The position numbers and the translations under genes were made by a program. The notes under the pieces are model-generated. The model was not told where the DNA came from, did no database searches, and saw only the letters and a program-made list of their open reading frames with translations. From Medicago truncatula (Eukaryota; Streptophyta; Magnoliopsida; Fabales; Fabaceae), in the NCBI RefSeq assembly GCF_003473485.1, contig NC_053047.1, positions 8,571,001 to 8,635,000 of the forward strand: a DNA stretch of 64,000 bases. Direction: 5' to 3'. This document shows positions 1-11,183 of this stretch, in pieces (position 1 is the first letter of the stretch; each line of letters begins with the position of its first letter).

Positions 1-1683
1 CAAGCAACGATTTAAGTGTTGGGTTGTGATGACAGGTCCTCGTACATTTTCAACATACTTTTCAGTCATTTTAGTTATATGTGACCAAAATTAGAGGAGT
101 TCTAGAACAATTGTCTATGGTTTATGAGATATTTTGTAATGTTTTCATATTGAGTCATGTAATTATAGGTTCCCCAAAACCAAGCAATTCTTAGGTGTTA
201 TTGAAGTAATTCACTATAAAATCATATGATCTGACAAACCAAATCACCTCATGAAAAATTGGAAAATCAATGGATGAAGATTCGAGAGGCCTCTCAAGAC
301 ATTAGAAAGTGGAGAAATTCTATTTCAAGTCCCAAGACAAGTTTTAAGGAACAAAAACACTAAAAAAAGACGGAAAAAAAAGGCAAAAAAGGCATTGGAA
401 GGAGCTTCCACGCATGATTGTAGTGTGCAAAATAGTGATGAAAAACATTGTTTTTGCATTGATGAGCAAGGCGCGTGCCTCCAAGCGCAGTAGTGTGCAT
501 GCGAACCTAAGTGTGGGAAACAAATGTTTTATGTTTTCAGTTGTGGGTATGGGAGAAATGCCTAACTTTTCCGCCCAAACCCATTCGAAATTCCCTATAA
601 ATACAACTTTCTCATTTACAAATATTCATTCCGAACAAAGTGGTTCAAGAGGAAGGCAATCGTTAGAAGCATGAAGGGAAGAGTCTCTCCTCGACCTTCT
701 TCTCTTTTAAGTTTATTTTATTTCTTTTGTAATTTGTTTTTAATTATCATGAGTTACTAAACCTAATTGGGTAAAATTTTAAGATAAATCTCTAATTGAT
801 TTTTTGATTTTTTTTATTCAAGTCTTTTGCTGAGTTGTCTTAATACTTCTCACTTCAATACAATTCTACCATGAAATCAAAGTCTATCAAAACAGTTCCA
901 CGAAGTTTATGTTCATCTTAACCCGTTCCATATGTATGATATAATCCATTAATTTGGAGCCTCCGAAATTAGAGTTCTCAATCTATGTAAGCTATTTTTT
1001 GATTTCAGAATTCCAGATTTAGAGCCTCTACTTTTGGAATCTCTAAAGAAAAATACAATTATGATAAAGAGGTCATGTAATAATATATGGCTGCCAATGA
1101 TTTGCTTATAGGTTGTGTTTTAATTGACCTGCACTAGAAAAAACAATTTACTTTTATTTCAATTTACTATTGGTTAATGCTAACCAATAGAAATATAGCA
1201 TTGGAAAATGCTAACCATTATTCTTGGGGCATTGAATAAGAAGATAAAAATAGAAACATAGCATTGAGAAATTGTGAAAAATGATAAATTTAACTTTTTA
1301 AAAATTAAAATGTTGTTGAAACCAATATAAACATGTTATTTTTACCTTCCTTAACCATTGTCCTGAGGGCAATAGCAAATTTTTTCTTTTGCAAATATTG
1401 GTTATTGATAGCTAGTAACATATAAAAAATTACATTTAATATCCATAATGAACTCAAATCTGAACTCTTATATTTAAAATAATTAAACATGACTCTCCAT
1501 GGAAAGCACCGATTCCATTTATTTATTACATTTATTTCATGTACCTCACTACTTACACCTCTAAGAAGTGTTAGGAATTTTTCACCCTTCAAATAAAATC
1601 AGCAGCAATAAATTATTTATTAAAGAAATATAAATTTTAATTAAAGAGAAATGTTAGGGATACTCTCTTTTTAATACTCTTAA
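1..1683. other. AT-rich intergenic DNA, possible LTR remnant
   Basis: No gene was recognised. Around 590-840 a TATA-like CTATAAATAC is followed by a C/T-rich stretch and a text resembling the R-U5 part of plant gypsy-type LTRs. No matching partner LTR, primer-binding site or polyprotein is visible, so this part is only a guess. A plus-strand open frame of 86 codons at 414-674 crosses this LTR-like region and has no recognisable domain. A minus-strand frame at 1305-1592 is AT-rich and shows no family signature. Confidence 0.3.
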
Positions 1684-2757
1684 TTAAAATACTAGTTCAG
1701 ATTTGCCATCAAGATAGCTACCATCCACACGAAGATCAAGACCAGTTACAAAGTCAGATTCATTGGATACCAAGAACAAAACAGCATCTGCCACATGTTT
1801 AGTGTTGAGAACCACTCCTTCCAACCTCTTGTATTCTCCAAAAATCAAATCAACTGTCTCTTCACCCGCATCTAGCAATTTCATAGTCAATGGTGTTGCT
1901 AATCCATTTGGTGAGACACAATTCACCCTTATTCCATGCTTTGCAAGTTGCTTACTAGCCGAACGCATCAACCCTATTATTGCGTGCTTCGACATTACGT
2001 AATCTGTTAACTTCATGCTACCGTTGCTACCGGCAACGCTAGCAGTGCACACAATGCTACCCCTCACGCACCCGTCCACCATCGCACGTGCCGCATGTTT
2101 CACGCACAATGCCATTCCTCGAACGTTAACTGAGAACAAATGATCAGCTTGAGAAATATCAAATTCCAACACAGTTTGATCAGATGGACTTGCAATCCCA
2201 GCATTGCTAAACATGATATCTACCTGTTGTGGAAAAAAAAAATTGCTTTTAAATAAAAAATCACAAAATATATTATATACCTTTTTTTTGTTTGAGAGAA
2301 TATATTATATACCTATAGATGAACTATAACAAAATCATTGAAAATTTTATAAACAAATATCATGAATCGTTTGCTTAAACAAAGATATTTCGAAGAATTA
2401 AAAAACAATATTTTTTATAAAGATGAAAAAGAAAATTTCAAAATACATGTTGTGCAAAAAAAAACATATTTAACCAATATTTACTTGTCCATAAGTATTG
2501 ACTGTTGATTGAACGAGATTTTTGACTTGATCTTCGTTCGTTACATCACAATGAACATAGGTGCACCTGTGGCTGCCAATAGATGCAGCCACTTCATTGC
2601 CCAACTCATCTTGGATGTCGGCGATTACTACCATACGTGCACCTTGTTCGGCAAAGACATGCGCCGTCTCTTTGCCGATGCCACTGGCACCTCCGGTGAC
2701 AATGGCTATTTTGCTTGCTAACCTAAGACTGCTTTTAGTGTGTGAAGATTCTGCCAT
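1684..2757 (-). CDS. Short-chain dehydrogenase/reductase, ABA2 / secoisolariciresinol dehydrogenase-like
   Basis: Two exons on the minus strand, 2757-2485 and 2223-1684, joined by a GT-AG intron between codons Gln91 and Val92; the product is 270 residues, the usual length for the plant SDR110C group. Visible motifs are the nucleotide-binding TGGASGIG (residues 21-28), an acidic Asp47 at the end of beta-2 that favours NAD over NADP, the SNAG stretch (97-100), catalytic Ser153, and the YVMSK signature with Tyr166 and Lys170. Family members are soluble NAD-dependent alcohol dehydrogenases, including xanthoxin dehydrogenase (ABA2), secoisolariciresinol dehydrogenase and momilactone synthase-like enzymes. 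The substrate cannot be read from sequence. The start ATG follows a TATA box by about 40 bases and gives the canonical N-terminus, and no frame breaks are seen. It stands alone. Confidence 0.9.
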
Positions 2758-2794
2758 TTTTGTTATGTATAAAAAGTGGAACCATGCTAGCCTT

Positions 2795-2803
2795 TTATAT
2801 TAA
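2795..2803 (-). promoter_or_regulatory. TATA box of the SDR gene
   Basis: On the minus strand ATATAAAAG lies about 40 bases upstream of the ATG at 2757. This implies a very short 5' leader. It is a positional inference with no transcript evidence. Confidence 0.5.
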
Positions 2804-3599
2804 TGGGGTGCACTGGATTCAATAGGTGACGTGTGGTCTAGAATAAGACTCCTTGATCATTGTAGATAGGGTTAGGTTCTTCAATCAAAACTTCCGTTTG
2901 ATCACGGAAGTGTAATTAAACAATCACATCTTCAAATTATAAATCTTATTTTTTATTGGAACAAAAATCATAATTGCAATATATGATTTAAATGTAGTAT
3001 GTGCATACTAGTAAACAAAAATAAAATGTACTCCTTATGTATAAACAAAAAAACACTTAATTGTTAGTAAATTTTATTAAAAAGATATATCAAATAATTT
3101 ATTATTGTTGGTTGGATCATTTAAGTATGAATACTGATTTTGGATAGACTTGGATTTAATGTGCAAAAGGATGTCCAACCAAAAACGAACGTGCAAAATT
3201 ACGTGTCAAATTTCTATTAAAGAATTTTCTACGTGTTTTTTTTCTATTTTAGGTAACTAGAAATGAGTTGTCGAAGAGAAATTGGGAAAGAATATCCAAC
3301 CAAGTTGTCGCATATAGGACCGTGTATGTGCTTACACCTGTCACATGTCATTAAAATGTTCATAGTTTTCAATATTAGTACTACTTCCCTCTCAAAAAAA
3401 AAATATATATTAGTACTACTTCCTTTTGAGAAAAAAACATTATTAGTACTACCTCATTCAATAAATTATGTATCCTAAATAAAAGTTATTCTTGCTACTA
3501 TTATTACTAACTATATATATTCTTATATGATGTAAATTTAGTGGTACACTCAATCTATTTGTGCTTAATGTTTATTTTGATAAAGTTGCATGTAGATTT
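2804..3599. other. AT-rich upstream region of the SDR gene
   Basis: No coding signal was recognised. It contains short direct repeats of TATTAGTACTACTTCC near 3370-3450. A 71-codon open frame at 3263-3478 shows no domain and ends in repeat text. Confidence 0.4.
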
Positions 3600-4762
3600 G
3601 TGTGGAAGGGATGAGAGAACGAAGGTATTTATTTGATTAGTTAGGATAAAATGACATTCACGATGTGTGGGTCTGGATCAACTGCACATCTGATTGTTTC
3701 AAAAGGCTATTGGTGGTTAATGGGAGTCCACACTTCGTTCCTCGGGAAAGAAAGTTGAAATTGGATTTCACGTCTTTGTGCTCCTTCAAATATTAAGCTC
3801 TTCTTATGACAATTGTGACGCGACTATGTTCATTTCAGATCTATTTTATTGTTTTGTAATCTTATATCTTCTAACTTATGTCCTATTTGTAATCAACGTA
3901 GTCAAGATATGTTACATGCTTTGTTTTCCTGCACGCGTGCCAAGGACGTGTGGTCCTTTTGTCTCCACGAGTTAGTCACTTCTTCGAATCAAGATAATTT
4001 GATTACTTGGATGAAAGAATTTATTTCAAATATTGGCCCATTGGACCCATTATCATGTGGAAGATTTGGTGTTCTCACAACAAATGTATCTTTGAGAATA
4101 TCAAGCATTTTGTCCAAGAAATTGGCACTCAAGTGTTATCATTTCTGCATCATGTCTTGAAAACTTTTTCTTATCCTACCTCTCACATAGTTCAGCAGCC
4201 TCCGCATATTGTTAGTTGGCAACGATCTAGTATGGATTCTGTAGCTCTTAATGTTGATGCTTGTGTGTTCCTCGAGTCCAACTTGGGAGGTTTTGGCGGT
4301 CTTATTTGTGATCATACTGTTCTTTTTTTGCTTGGCTTCTTTGGGAAAATCAGTAGACCTTGCAATCTCCATTATGAAATTTTGAATTTATACCATGGTT
4401 TGAAGTTGTGTTGGGATATTGAATTTAAGTAGATGTTGTGTCGCTCTCTGATTAACTATTGTTGTTGACCTCATCCAAAAGGATTTGAATGAACATCAAA
4501 AGTATAGAAAATTGATCATGGCTGTTAAACATCTTCTTTGTAGAATTTGGGTGGTTAGTTTACGACATACTTTGCATGAGGGTAAGGTTGCAGCTGATTT
4601 CCTGGCTAAAAAGGGTGCTGTAAATGATAGTAGTCTTGTTATTTTGTATGAATCCCCTTCTGATAAGGCCTCTACCCTCTTAGCAAATGTCATGAGCATT
4701 GAGTTTGTTCAACCCAAGTTTAGGTCTTGTCTTTTTTTTCTTTCTTTTTTTCCCTTTTGTTA

Positions 4763-4799
<37 letters not shown>
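3600..4799 (+). mobile_element. 5'-truncated LINE (non-LTR retrotransposon) 3' end
   Basis: The decayed 3' end of a plant L1-type element. Codons at about 3850-3990 give a zinc-finger-like reverse-transcriptase tail (CPIC, then H and C in LHALFSC, followed by TRAKDVW), the zf-RVT motif. From about 4230 to 4430 and 4485 to 4720 two further frames give an RNase-H-like domain (VDACVF, then HTLHEGKVAADFLAKKGA). Stops and frame changes separate the pieces, so it is not functional. The unit ends in a run of about 36 A at 4764-4799, the expected insertion-side tail. The left boundary is approximate. Similarity is by recognised motif pattern, not alignment. Confidence 0.7.
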
Positions 4800-4802
<3 letters not shown>

Positions 4803-5449
4803 ATATTAGAGATTAAATACATCATTGATTCAATAAATCTAAAAAAGGAACTTTCTTTTATAATAGAGACTTGTAAATAAATATTAGTCCGACGTTTAAC
4901 TACTAACAATTGTCCCTTAATTGCTTGTTCAAAAAAAACATTTGTCCCTTAAAAAATAACTATCAATATTTGTCATTAAAAAATAATAATTTATTTTGTG
5001 TGAGGCCATGCGCCTCTATTTTCAAGAAAGAAAAGTTTATTTTGTGTAATTCCAGCCAAATCCTTACTATGCTCTTTCAACTCTCTATCGATTCAGTTTC
5101 TAAAATTCCTAAAACTCCCTTCACTATTAGCGAGTGGAAATGGATGATAAGTGTAGAGGAAAAGGATGAGACTGAAATGAGAAATGCAAAGGAACACGAT
5201 AGGATGGCATTACATAGGAAGCTGTAAAAAGTTGACATGTGAAACAAAAAAGTTACCTCGGAACATGAAATCTTTCTTTGTAAAGACACAAACTTACGCA
5301 CGAGGAACACTAATCATATGCACTTCTCCTTTGTGTTTCTTTCTTGTTTGAGGACTTGCTATCTGCTCCCGAACTTGAGGAACTCTTGTAACCATGATAT
5401 TTTTTGTCTTTAATAATGATATGGATATGGATTATTTCCTCATGTTATG
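4800..5449. other. Intergenic DNA without recognised gene
   Basis: Contains short repeats of TTTGTCCCTTAA / TTTGTCATTAA near 4910-4980. Open frames at 4910-5227 (plus) and 5077-5310 (minus) overlap each other and have no domain. Confidence 0.35.
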
Positions 5450-6070
5450 TTTGGCTAGCCAAACATTGATCCCTCCCATCTATTCGTGCATCTCATTTAC
5501 GTAGGAATTTGCAAGATTCTGAGTTTTGCGCCTTTGTTTGTAGGAGTCACAACGTTGTTGAGAGGGGGAATAACTCTTGGAACATCGTCCTCTACGCATA
5601 GGAGTAAGGTTGCACACATATGTTGTGAGACGCCATGTTGGCGTGATTGCAATCGTTGTTCTGTAAATAGTTTTATTGAGGTCCCCGTGGTGAGCACCGA
5701 TGTTTCTGAATGAACAAGTAGGGTGTACCTCATGTGATTCATTCTTCGATGGTTCTGGTTGGATCTTTTGCGACTAGTCATACACTCCTCCAAAGAGGGA
5801 GGTGTGCCTGCAAAAAACACTCTAACCGCCAAAGTGAGGCTGAGTGCAAACATGTAAATAAAATAGGTTGATTAGTGAGCATATGTGAAATAAGTGAAGT
5901 GATTGTACCTGGTGCAATGGCCCTATATTTATAGTTATAGATCTGATGATATACTTCTTGTTAGTCGCAATCTTCTCTCCTTAGTTTTAGCTTAGTTTGT
6001 TACGAGGTTAATCTGGATATCGAAATAACCGGTCTCCCATCAAGGAGAGATCATAATTGGGTTTGCTAAA
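5450..6070 (+). mobile_element. Possible LTR fragment
   Basis: The sequence style, ending in a promoter-like CCCTATATTTATAG at about 5921-5934 after GTACCTGGTGCAATGG, resembles LTRs of legume gypsy elements. The open frames that cover it on both strands (5486-5713 plus, 5497-5853 minus) have no protein motif. No second LTR was identified, so this is a weak call. Confidence 0.25.
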
Positions 6071-6344
6071 AGAAGGTAACTATTTTTTTTGGTGTTAGAA
6101 AAATGGTAACTCTTGACCATAAATACAACAAATTGATCATGTTTTAATGTAGAAAAAAATCTAAAAATAAAACAGATTACAAAATGTTCAAGCCTTTGAT
6201 TTCTTAGCAATTTAAAGACAATATCAAATTAAAGATAGACTAAAAACGTTCAATTAAGTTTTCTATTATATGTGTAACCCAAAAAAAAGTTTTCTATTCT
6301 ATGCCAAATTTCAACTTTTTGAGATTCACCTCAACTTTCATCAC

Positions 6345-6352
6345 CTATAAAG
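6345..6352 (+). promoter_or_regulatory. TATA box of lipase A
   Basis: CTATAAAG lies about 60 bases upstream of the chosen ATG at 6409. An in-frame ATG at 6301 lies upstream of this box and is therefore unlikely to be used. Lipase B has the same element in the same context (13589-13598). Confidence 0.55.
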
Positions 6353-6408
6353 AGAATGTTCCTCCTCAATCTTACATTTTCCATGCTCGCAAACAATACA
6401 AAAAAGAT

Positions 6409-9400
6409 ATGGCTTTCCCAGGATTTATGAACATTGCTGCTTTGACACTTTGTATCTTTGTTTTAGCAAATTGTAATCATCAAGTACAGGCTTCGAGTCG
6501 TGCCTTTTCCGGTAAGGAAAGCAAAATATCTCCGGGAAACGGTTTATGTGCTTCTTGGGTCACTATCCATGGCTACAAATGCCAAGAACTTGAAGTAAGA
6601 ATTCCAAACATAATCAAAAAAATTAACATGCATAATTTGCAATGGTTTTTAATTACATACTTTTTTTTTTTTTTTTCGTAGATAGACGAAATGGCAAAGC
6701 CATTATAAACTCACACACACAAGTGGAGGTACCGGGGTTCGAACCCCGGTCATGGCATCCGGCCTAACAATTTCGGCATATTGCCAGTTGAGCTAGGACT
6801 TTTGGATTACATACTTTATTAGAACAAAATGAATTATCGGCGACAAAAATATAAATTTTCATCTTTAATTTTTGTTGCTTGTTATATTTTTTTTTTCTAG
6901 TTATCATATCATAATTTTCATCTTTATACAAAATTACAAGAATCAAAATGTTGCCTCTTGATTGTGGTTAAGACGTTTTATCTTATGATTTATTTTACTT
7001 TTTACCTTATTATGATTGGTTCGTTTTTCCTTCGTTGCAATGTATTTCGCGCTATGTAGCATTTCCCTAATATAAAATCACTAAAAGTTTAGGAATGCCC
7101 AGAAAATTATTGATTAAACAATCATTAGGGTTATGAATTAAAGGATTTATATTTTAACTAGTTACCAATATACATACCATTCATGATATGAGCTTTTCTT
7201 AATATGAAAAGATTTTAGTTTTTGTGGTTGATAATATTTTTGTACATAGTCAAATATTATATTTATGCATTAATATGCAATAATTTTCAGGTTACAACCA
7301 AAGATGGATACATTCTTAGCATTCAAAGGATTCCAGAAGGTCGATCTGAGGTTAAGAACAATGTGACTAAGAAAAAGGAGCCAGTGATAGTACAACATGG
7401 AGTTGCAGTGGTAAGTTATAACAATGCATCAATTTTTTTATTCTATTTCAATTAGTATTGTCATTTTCTCAAGAAAAAAATCAAGTTAATTTTGTGTTAG
7501 AACTGGAAAATGAAGAAAAGATCAACCACCCTTTAATATATGTTATGTTTCATTGCATGAACCTGACTCTCAATATTTGATTTTTTTGTCAAGTAGCATG
7601 CGGCTAGAGAAATTCACCTTAAAGGTGAATAAGTGGAGTGTTTTGGCTTCGAACTCCGGTCCCTACATATAATATGTATTATCCTTTATCAAGAGAGTTA
7701 AGCTCAAGGGGACTGATTGTAATTAGAAGAGTTAAATAACTATAATGATACATTAATTAGAAATTAATTATAAGCTTGTTCAATTTTACTTTAGGAAGTC
7801 ACAACAATAACACATTCATGTGAGTTTAGTTCAGTAGATAGGGACATTGCATAATATATATATAGATGGAGTTCGACTTCGAACTTCAGACACCACATTT
7901 CTTCACATTTAATATGTGTGAACTTGAACACTAGACTACTAGAACCAAAAACATTAACACATAACACAAGTGACTGATAAATTCTTCCAAAAAAAGTGCA
8001 TGATAATTGATGAAAGAAAAAAAATGAGGCAACAATATTTTAATCATACACAATTTATAAAATCCTACTATCTAAGTCTCAATGGCTTCTAATATCAAAT
8101 ATGAATGGTCTTTATAACAAGTATCCTTTACAAAATCTAATATAAATTATGCTATATTATTGATGCAAATTAAGGAACTTAATTCTATATTACTAAACTA
8201 TAGTTGAATATTTTGAGACTTGCTTGTGAGCAGGATGGAGCAACATGGTTTCTGAACAGTCCAAAGCAAAACCTGCCTATGATTCTTGCTGACAATGGCT
8301 TTGATGTATGGGTTACTAATACAAGAGGAACCAAATATAGCCGCAAACACACTTCCCTAGACCCCTCTAACAAGGTTTGTATTTTTCCTTAGAAAAAATC
8401 TTTGATGCTTTATTTGAATAATTGAAATTACATTAAAAGTTTTTAGATGTATTGTTTAGAGACACTTCAATTTAGTATAATTTTATTATTCAGGGACTAT
8501 CAAAAAAATGTTAAATTTTGTAATGATTGATTTGATTATTTATTCTAATAATTTTTCTAAGTAATGACTTGATTTATTTTAACAAACTGAATTAACATTT
8601 ATCTATGTAAACATTGGCAGAAATACTGGGATTGGTCTTGGGATGAATTGGTTACTGATGAAATGCCTGCTATTTTTGATTTTGTCTCCAAGCAAACAGG
8701 AGAACAGAAGATAAATTATATTGGTCATTCTTTGGTAATGTATCTCATAAATAAAATATAATATTAATGTAGTCAACATTTTTAAATATTGAACTTTAAG
8801 ACTATGTTTGGCAGGGGACTTTGGTAGCTTTGGTATCCTTGTCAGAGGGCAAATGGGTAAATCAAGTTAAATCAGTAGCATTGTTGAGTCCTATTGCATA
8901 TTTGAGCAAAGTGAAAACTGTACTTGGACAAGTTGGTGCAAGATCCTTACTAGGCGAGGTAGTTAACCTAATCAATAGAACTAACTCTTCTTATTCTTAG
9001 ACTAAAATTCATTGGTGTCGTAATTTCTTACGGTCAATTTATCTTAGTCGTTGGATAGAGATCAGACCGATCATACCATGACTTTCTCAAAATTTTGAAA
9101 TTTCAATCATTTGATCTTAAGGACTAAGATCACTTATCGAAGAGTATCCATCTTAGTCATTGGATAAAGATTGAGCGACTCTCACATTATGACTTTAGTA
9201 AATTGTAAACTTGAAATTTCACCCATTTGATCTTGACCAATGATTGAGATCACTGATAAGGGTGAATTCATCTTAATCACTGGATATTGATAAAGATCGA
9301 ACCACTCACATTGTAAATTTAGCAAATTTAGAAATTAATTTAACCATTTGATATTGATAGACGGTCGAGATCATTTATCACATCGAATTTGTTTATGGTT

Positions 9401-10496
9401 TTTAAACGTATAAAATCTTATATAGTAGCTACAAATTTCTAATTCAGACTAATTGTTTTGTCTTGCCAAACAGGGTCTTACTCTTTTGGGCGTTGGCGAA
9501 TTTGGTCTCAATCAGTAAGAACATAGAACTTACATAATTCATTAGTATAATATCATAATAAAAAATAGATTAGTATATATAGTATACATAATTTAATTCT
9601 CTTAAAACAATTATTTTTGTTAGAGTACATGTTCTTGAATTCTTCAAGGGTGTTTGTTCTCAACCTGAAGTAACCTGCGATAACAAATTACTTCTTTCAA
9701 AAAAAAATATACTTACTGAAATAGCAGGTATAAATTTTTTCCCATAGTCAAAATTTAAATATCAATCGATATAATTTTCAAGAAAAAATTCTCTAAAATT
9801 TTGACTAAATATATAATTAATGTTTTTTTCAATTGTCCTATTTTAGGTGAAAATTGTTGCTTAACTTCTTCAGCTTTTCAACAATTCCTCAAGGTTGCAC
9901 CACAATCTTCATCAACAAGGAACTTGTTTCATTTAGCTCAAAGTAAGATTTTCACATCTAGTCACTTCATTAGTTAATGTTGAAATTCATTCAACCATGT
10001 TTGTTTTTCTAAACCCTCGAATCTTCGATTACCTGGGAAAGAGTCTTTGGTAATCCAAAATTTGATTGTGGGGTAAATAAAGTTTGACTAAAGATCGTTT
10101 CAGCTAAGATAGATATTAATTCCTTCAAGTTTAATACTTAATGATAATCATATGCTATAAATTCATGCAGCTGTTCGAAGCGGTGTCCTAGCGAAATTTG
10201 ACTTTGAGAGGCTAGGCTCAAACATGGTGCATTATGGAAAACTAACACCTCCTATCTACAATCTCTCAAACATTCCTAAAAATGTACCAATTTTCATAAG
10301 CTATGGAGGTCGCGACGCGCTTTCCGATGTTGCCGATGTTAAGAGATTACTTAATGAACACTTTCGGAACCATGATACAGGCAAGCTTAGTGTTCAATTC
10401 ATAGATAACTATGCTCATCTTGACTACGTGATGGCTGCAAATGCCAATGAGATAGTGTACAAAAATGTTACCTCATTTTTTCAACGTCAATGGTGA
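6409..10496 (+). CDS. Secreted alpha/beta-hydrolase lipase, MPL1 / triacylglycerol lipase 2-like (copy A)
   Basis: Nine exons: 6409-6594, 7291-7410, 8234-8374, 8621-8734, 8815-8958, 9474-9514, 9624-9727, 9847-9942, 10171-10496. All have GT-AG borders and the joined frame is open for 423 residues. Residues 1-30 form a hydrophobic signal peptide, so the enzyme is probably secreted or vacuolar. The acidic-lipase family core is present: QHGVAV-DGATWFLN, NTRGTKYSRKH, the nucleophile elbow GHSLG with Ser186 split across exons 4 and 5, Asp364 in GGRD and His398 in YAHLDY. The family hydrolyses acyl esters of lipids; MPL1 of Arabidopsis is aphid-induced. The true substrate here is unknown. Exon 7 is 24 bases longer than in copies B-D, adding eight residues with a lysine-rich stretch. 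A SINE sits in intron 1. Confidence 0.92.
6661..6805 (-). mobile_element. tRNA-derived SINE in intron 1 of lipase A
   Basis: Read on the minus strand it starts with an A-box-like AGCTCAACTGGCAATATG and has a perfect B box GGTTCGAACCCCGG near 6734-6747. It ends in a T-run on the plus strand (its A tail). It is flanked by the 9-bp direct repeat ATTACATAC at 6652-6660 and 6806-6814, the expected target duplication. A second copy of the same family lies at 60160-60293. Confidence 0.85.
7577..7725 (+). mobile_element. SINE-like tRNA-derived repeat, intron 2 of lipase A
   Basis: Begins TTTTTTTGTCAAGTAG, then carries the palindrome CACCTTAAAGGTG and a degenerate B box (GGCTTCGAACTCCGG). Relatives with the same order of motifs are seen near 20620-20760, 27648-27800 and 40540-40660. 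No convincing target duplication was found. Confidence 0.5.
7806..7935 (+). mobile_element. SINE-like repeat of a second type, intron 2 of lipase A
   Basis: Contains an A-box-like GTTTAGTTCAGTAGATAGGG followed by a degraded B box (GACTTCGAACTTC). The same layout recurs at 60412-60540. It is diverged and its ends are not sharp. Confidence 0.4.
9040..9390 (+). repeat. Minisatellite of about 105 bp in intron 5 of lipase A
   Basis: About three diverged tandem units, each with the order CATCTTAGTCATTGGATA, AAAGATCGA, CTCACATT, GACTTTAGCAAAT, TTTGATCTTGACCAA and TGAGATCACT. The same array is found in intron 5 of copies B (about 16080-16400), C (22255-22500) and D (29398-29705), so it predates the gene duplications. 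Confidence 0.7.
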
Positions 10497-11183
10497 TAGT
10501 TGAATAATTAGGGTGCTTGCACATTTGCCCTAATGGCATCTTGTAGAGTGTTACAAAATTGTAGGATATAGGAAAGTGAGTGGTTTTGTTATCACTAAGC
10601 CCTATGTAAATTTTGTAAATAGAGTATGCAAATTTAGGTGCTTTGTAAAAATTATCAAAGCATCTAAAAAGTTTTTTTTTTTTTTGTTTATATTAATGAT
10701 CGAAGGGTGTATATTTTAGAGAAAGTGATCAAAGGGTGTATATTCGTATTGCCTTAACTATCTTATAATACAACATGTGTAAATGTGTTATACCAACATG
10801 TGTAAAGTTGACAAAAATAAAAAATAATGAAAATGAAAAGAGAGAGAAACAAATGTAAATGTGTTATACCAAATTTTGATTTACATTAAACAAAGTAGCT
10901 TTGAGATATTAAAGCTGTCTGAATAAGTTTATAAAAATAGGTTATTTTAACAATATTTTCTCCCCATACAAATTATTATGTGGTTATGAAAATGATTGTT
11001 TTTCCTAAATTGTTGCAAATGATTGTTGGGTTGTTGGAGTTTTAACATAGTTGGGATGTCAAAATAATCATAAAGATATCTTAACTATTCTAATTTTGGG
11101 AAAAAAAATGATGGATCATGCAAACTTGTGTTCACGTGCCACAAGTTAAAGAGTTAAGATAATAAAGTAAAATTTAACTTTTG
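10497..11183. other. 3' flank of lipase A
   Basis: Probable 3' UTR followed by AT-rich spacer. The motif GGGTGTATATT is repeated twice near 10704-10743. No gene was recognised. Confidence 0.4.

Noticed and set aside
4910-5227. Plus-strand open frame of 105 codons
   Set aside because: Composition is that of AT-rich spacer and no family resemblance is seen; an antisense frame overlaps it.
5497-5853. Minus-strand open frame of 118 codons as a gene
   Set aside because: No domain, overlapped by an open frame on the other strand, and located in LTR-like sequence.
6301-6408. Upstream in-frame ATG for lipase A giving a 36-residue N-terminal extension
   Set aside because: The TATA box at 6345 lies downstream of that ATG, and copy B starts at the position matching 6409.
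6724-6800. A tRNA gene on the minus strand, suggested by the perfect B box
   Set aside because: No complete cloverleaf is formed, an A-rich tail and target duplications flank it, and a second copy exists at 60160; it is a SINE.
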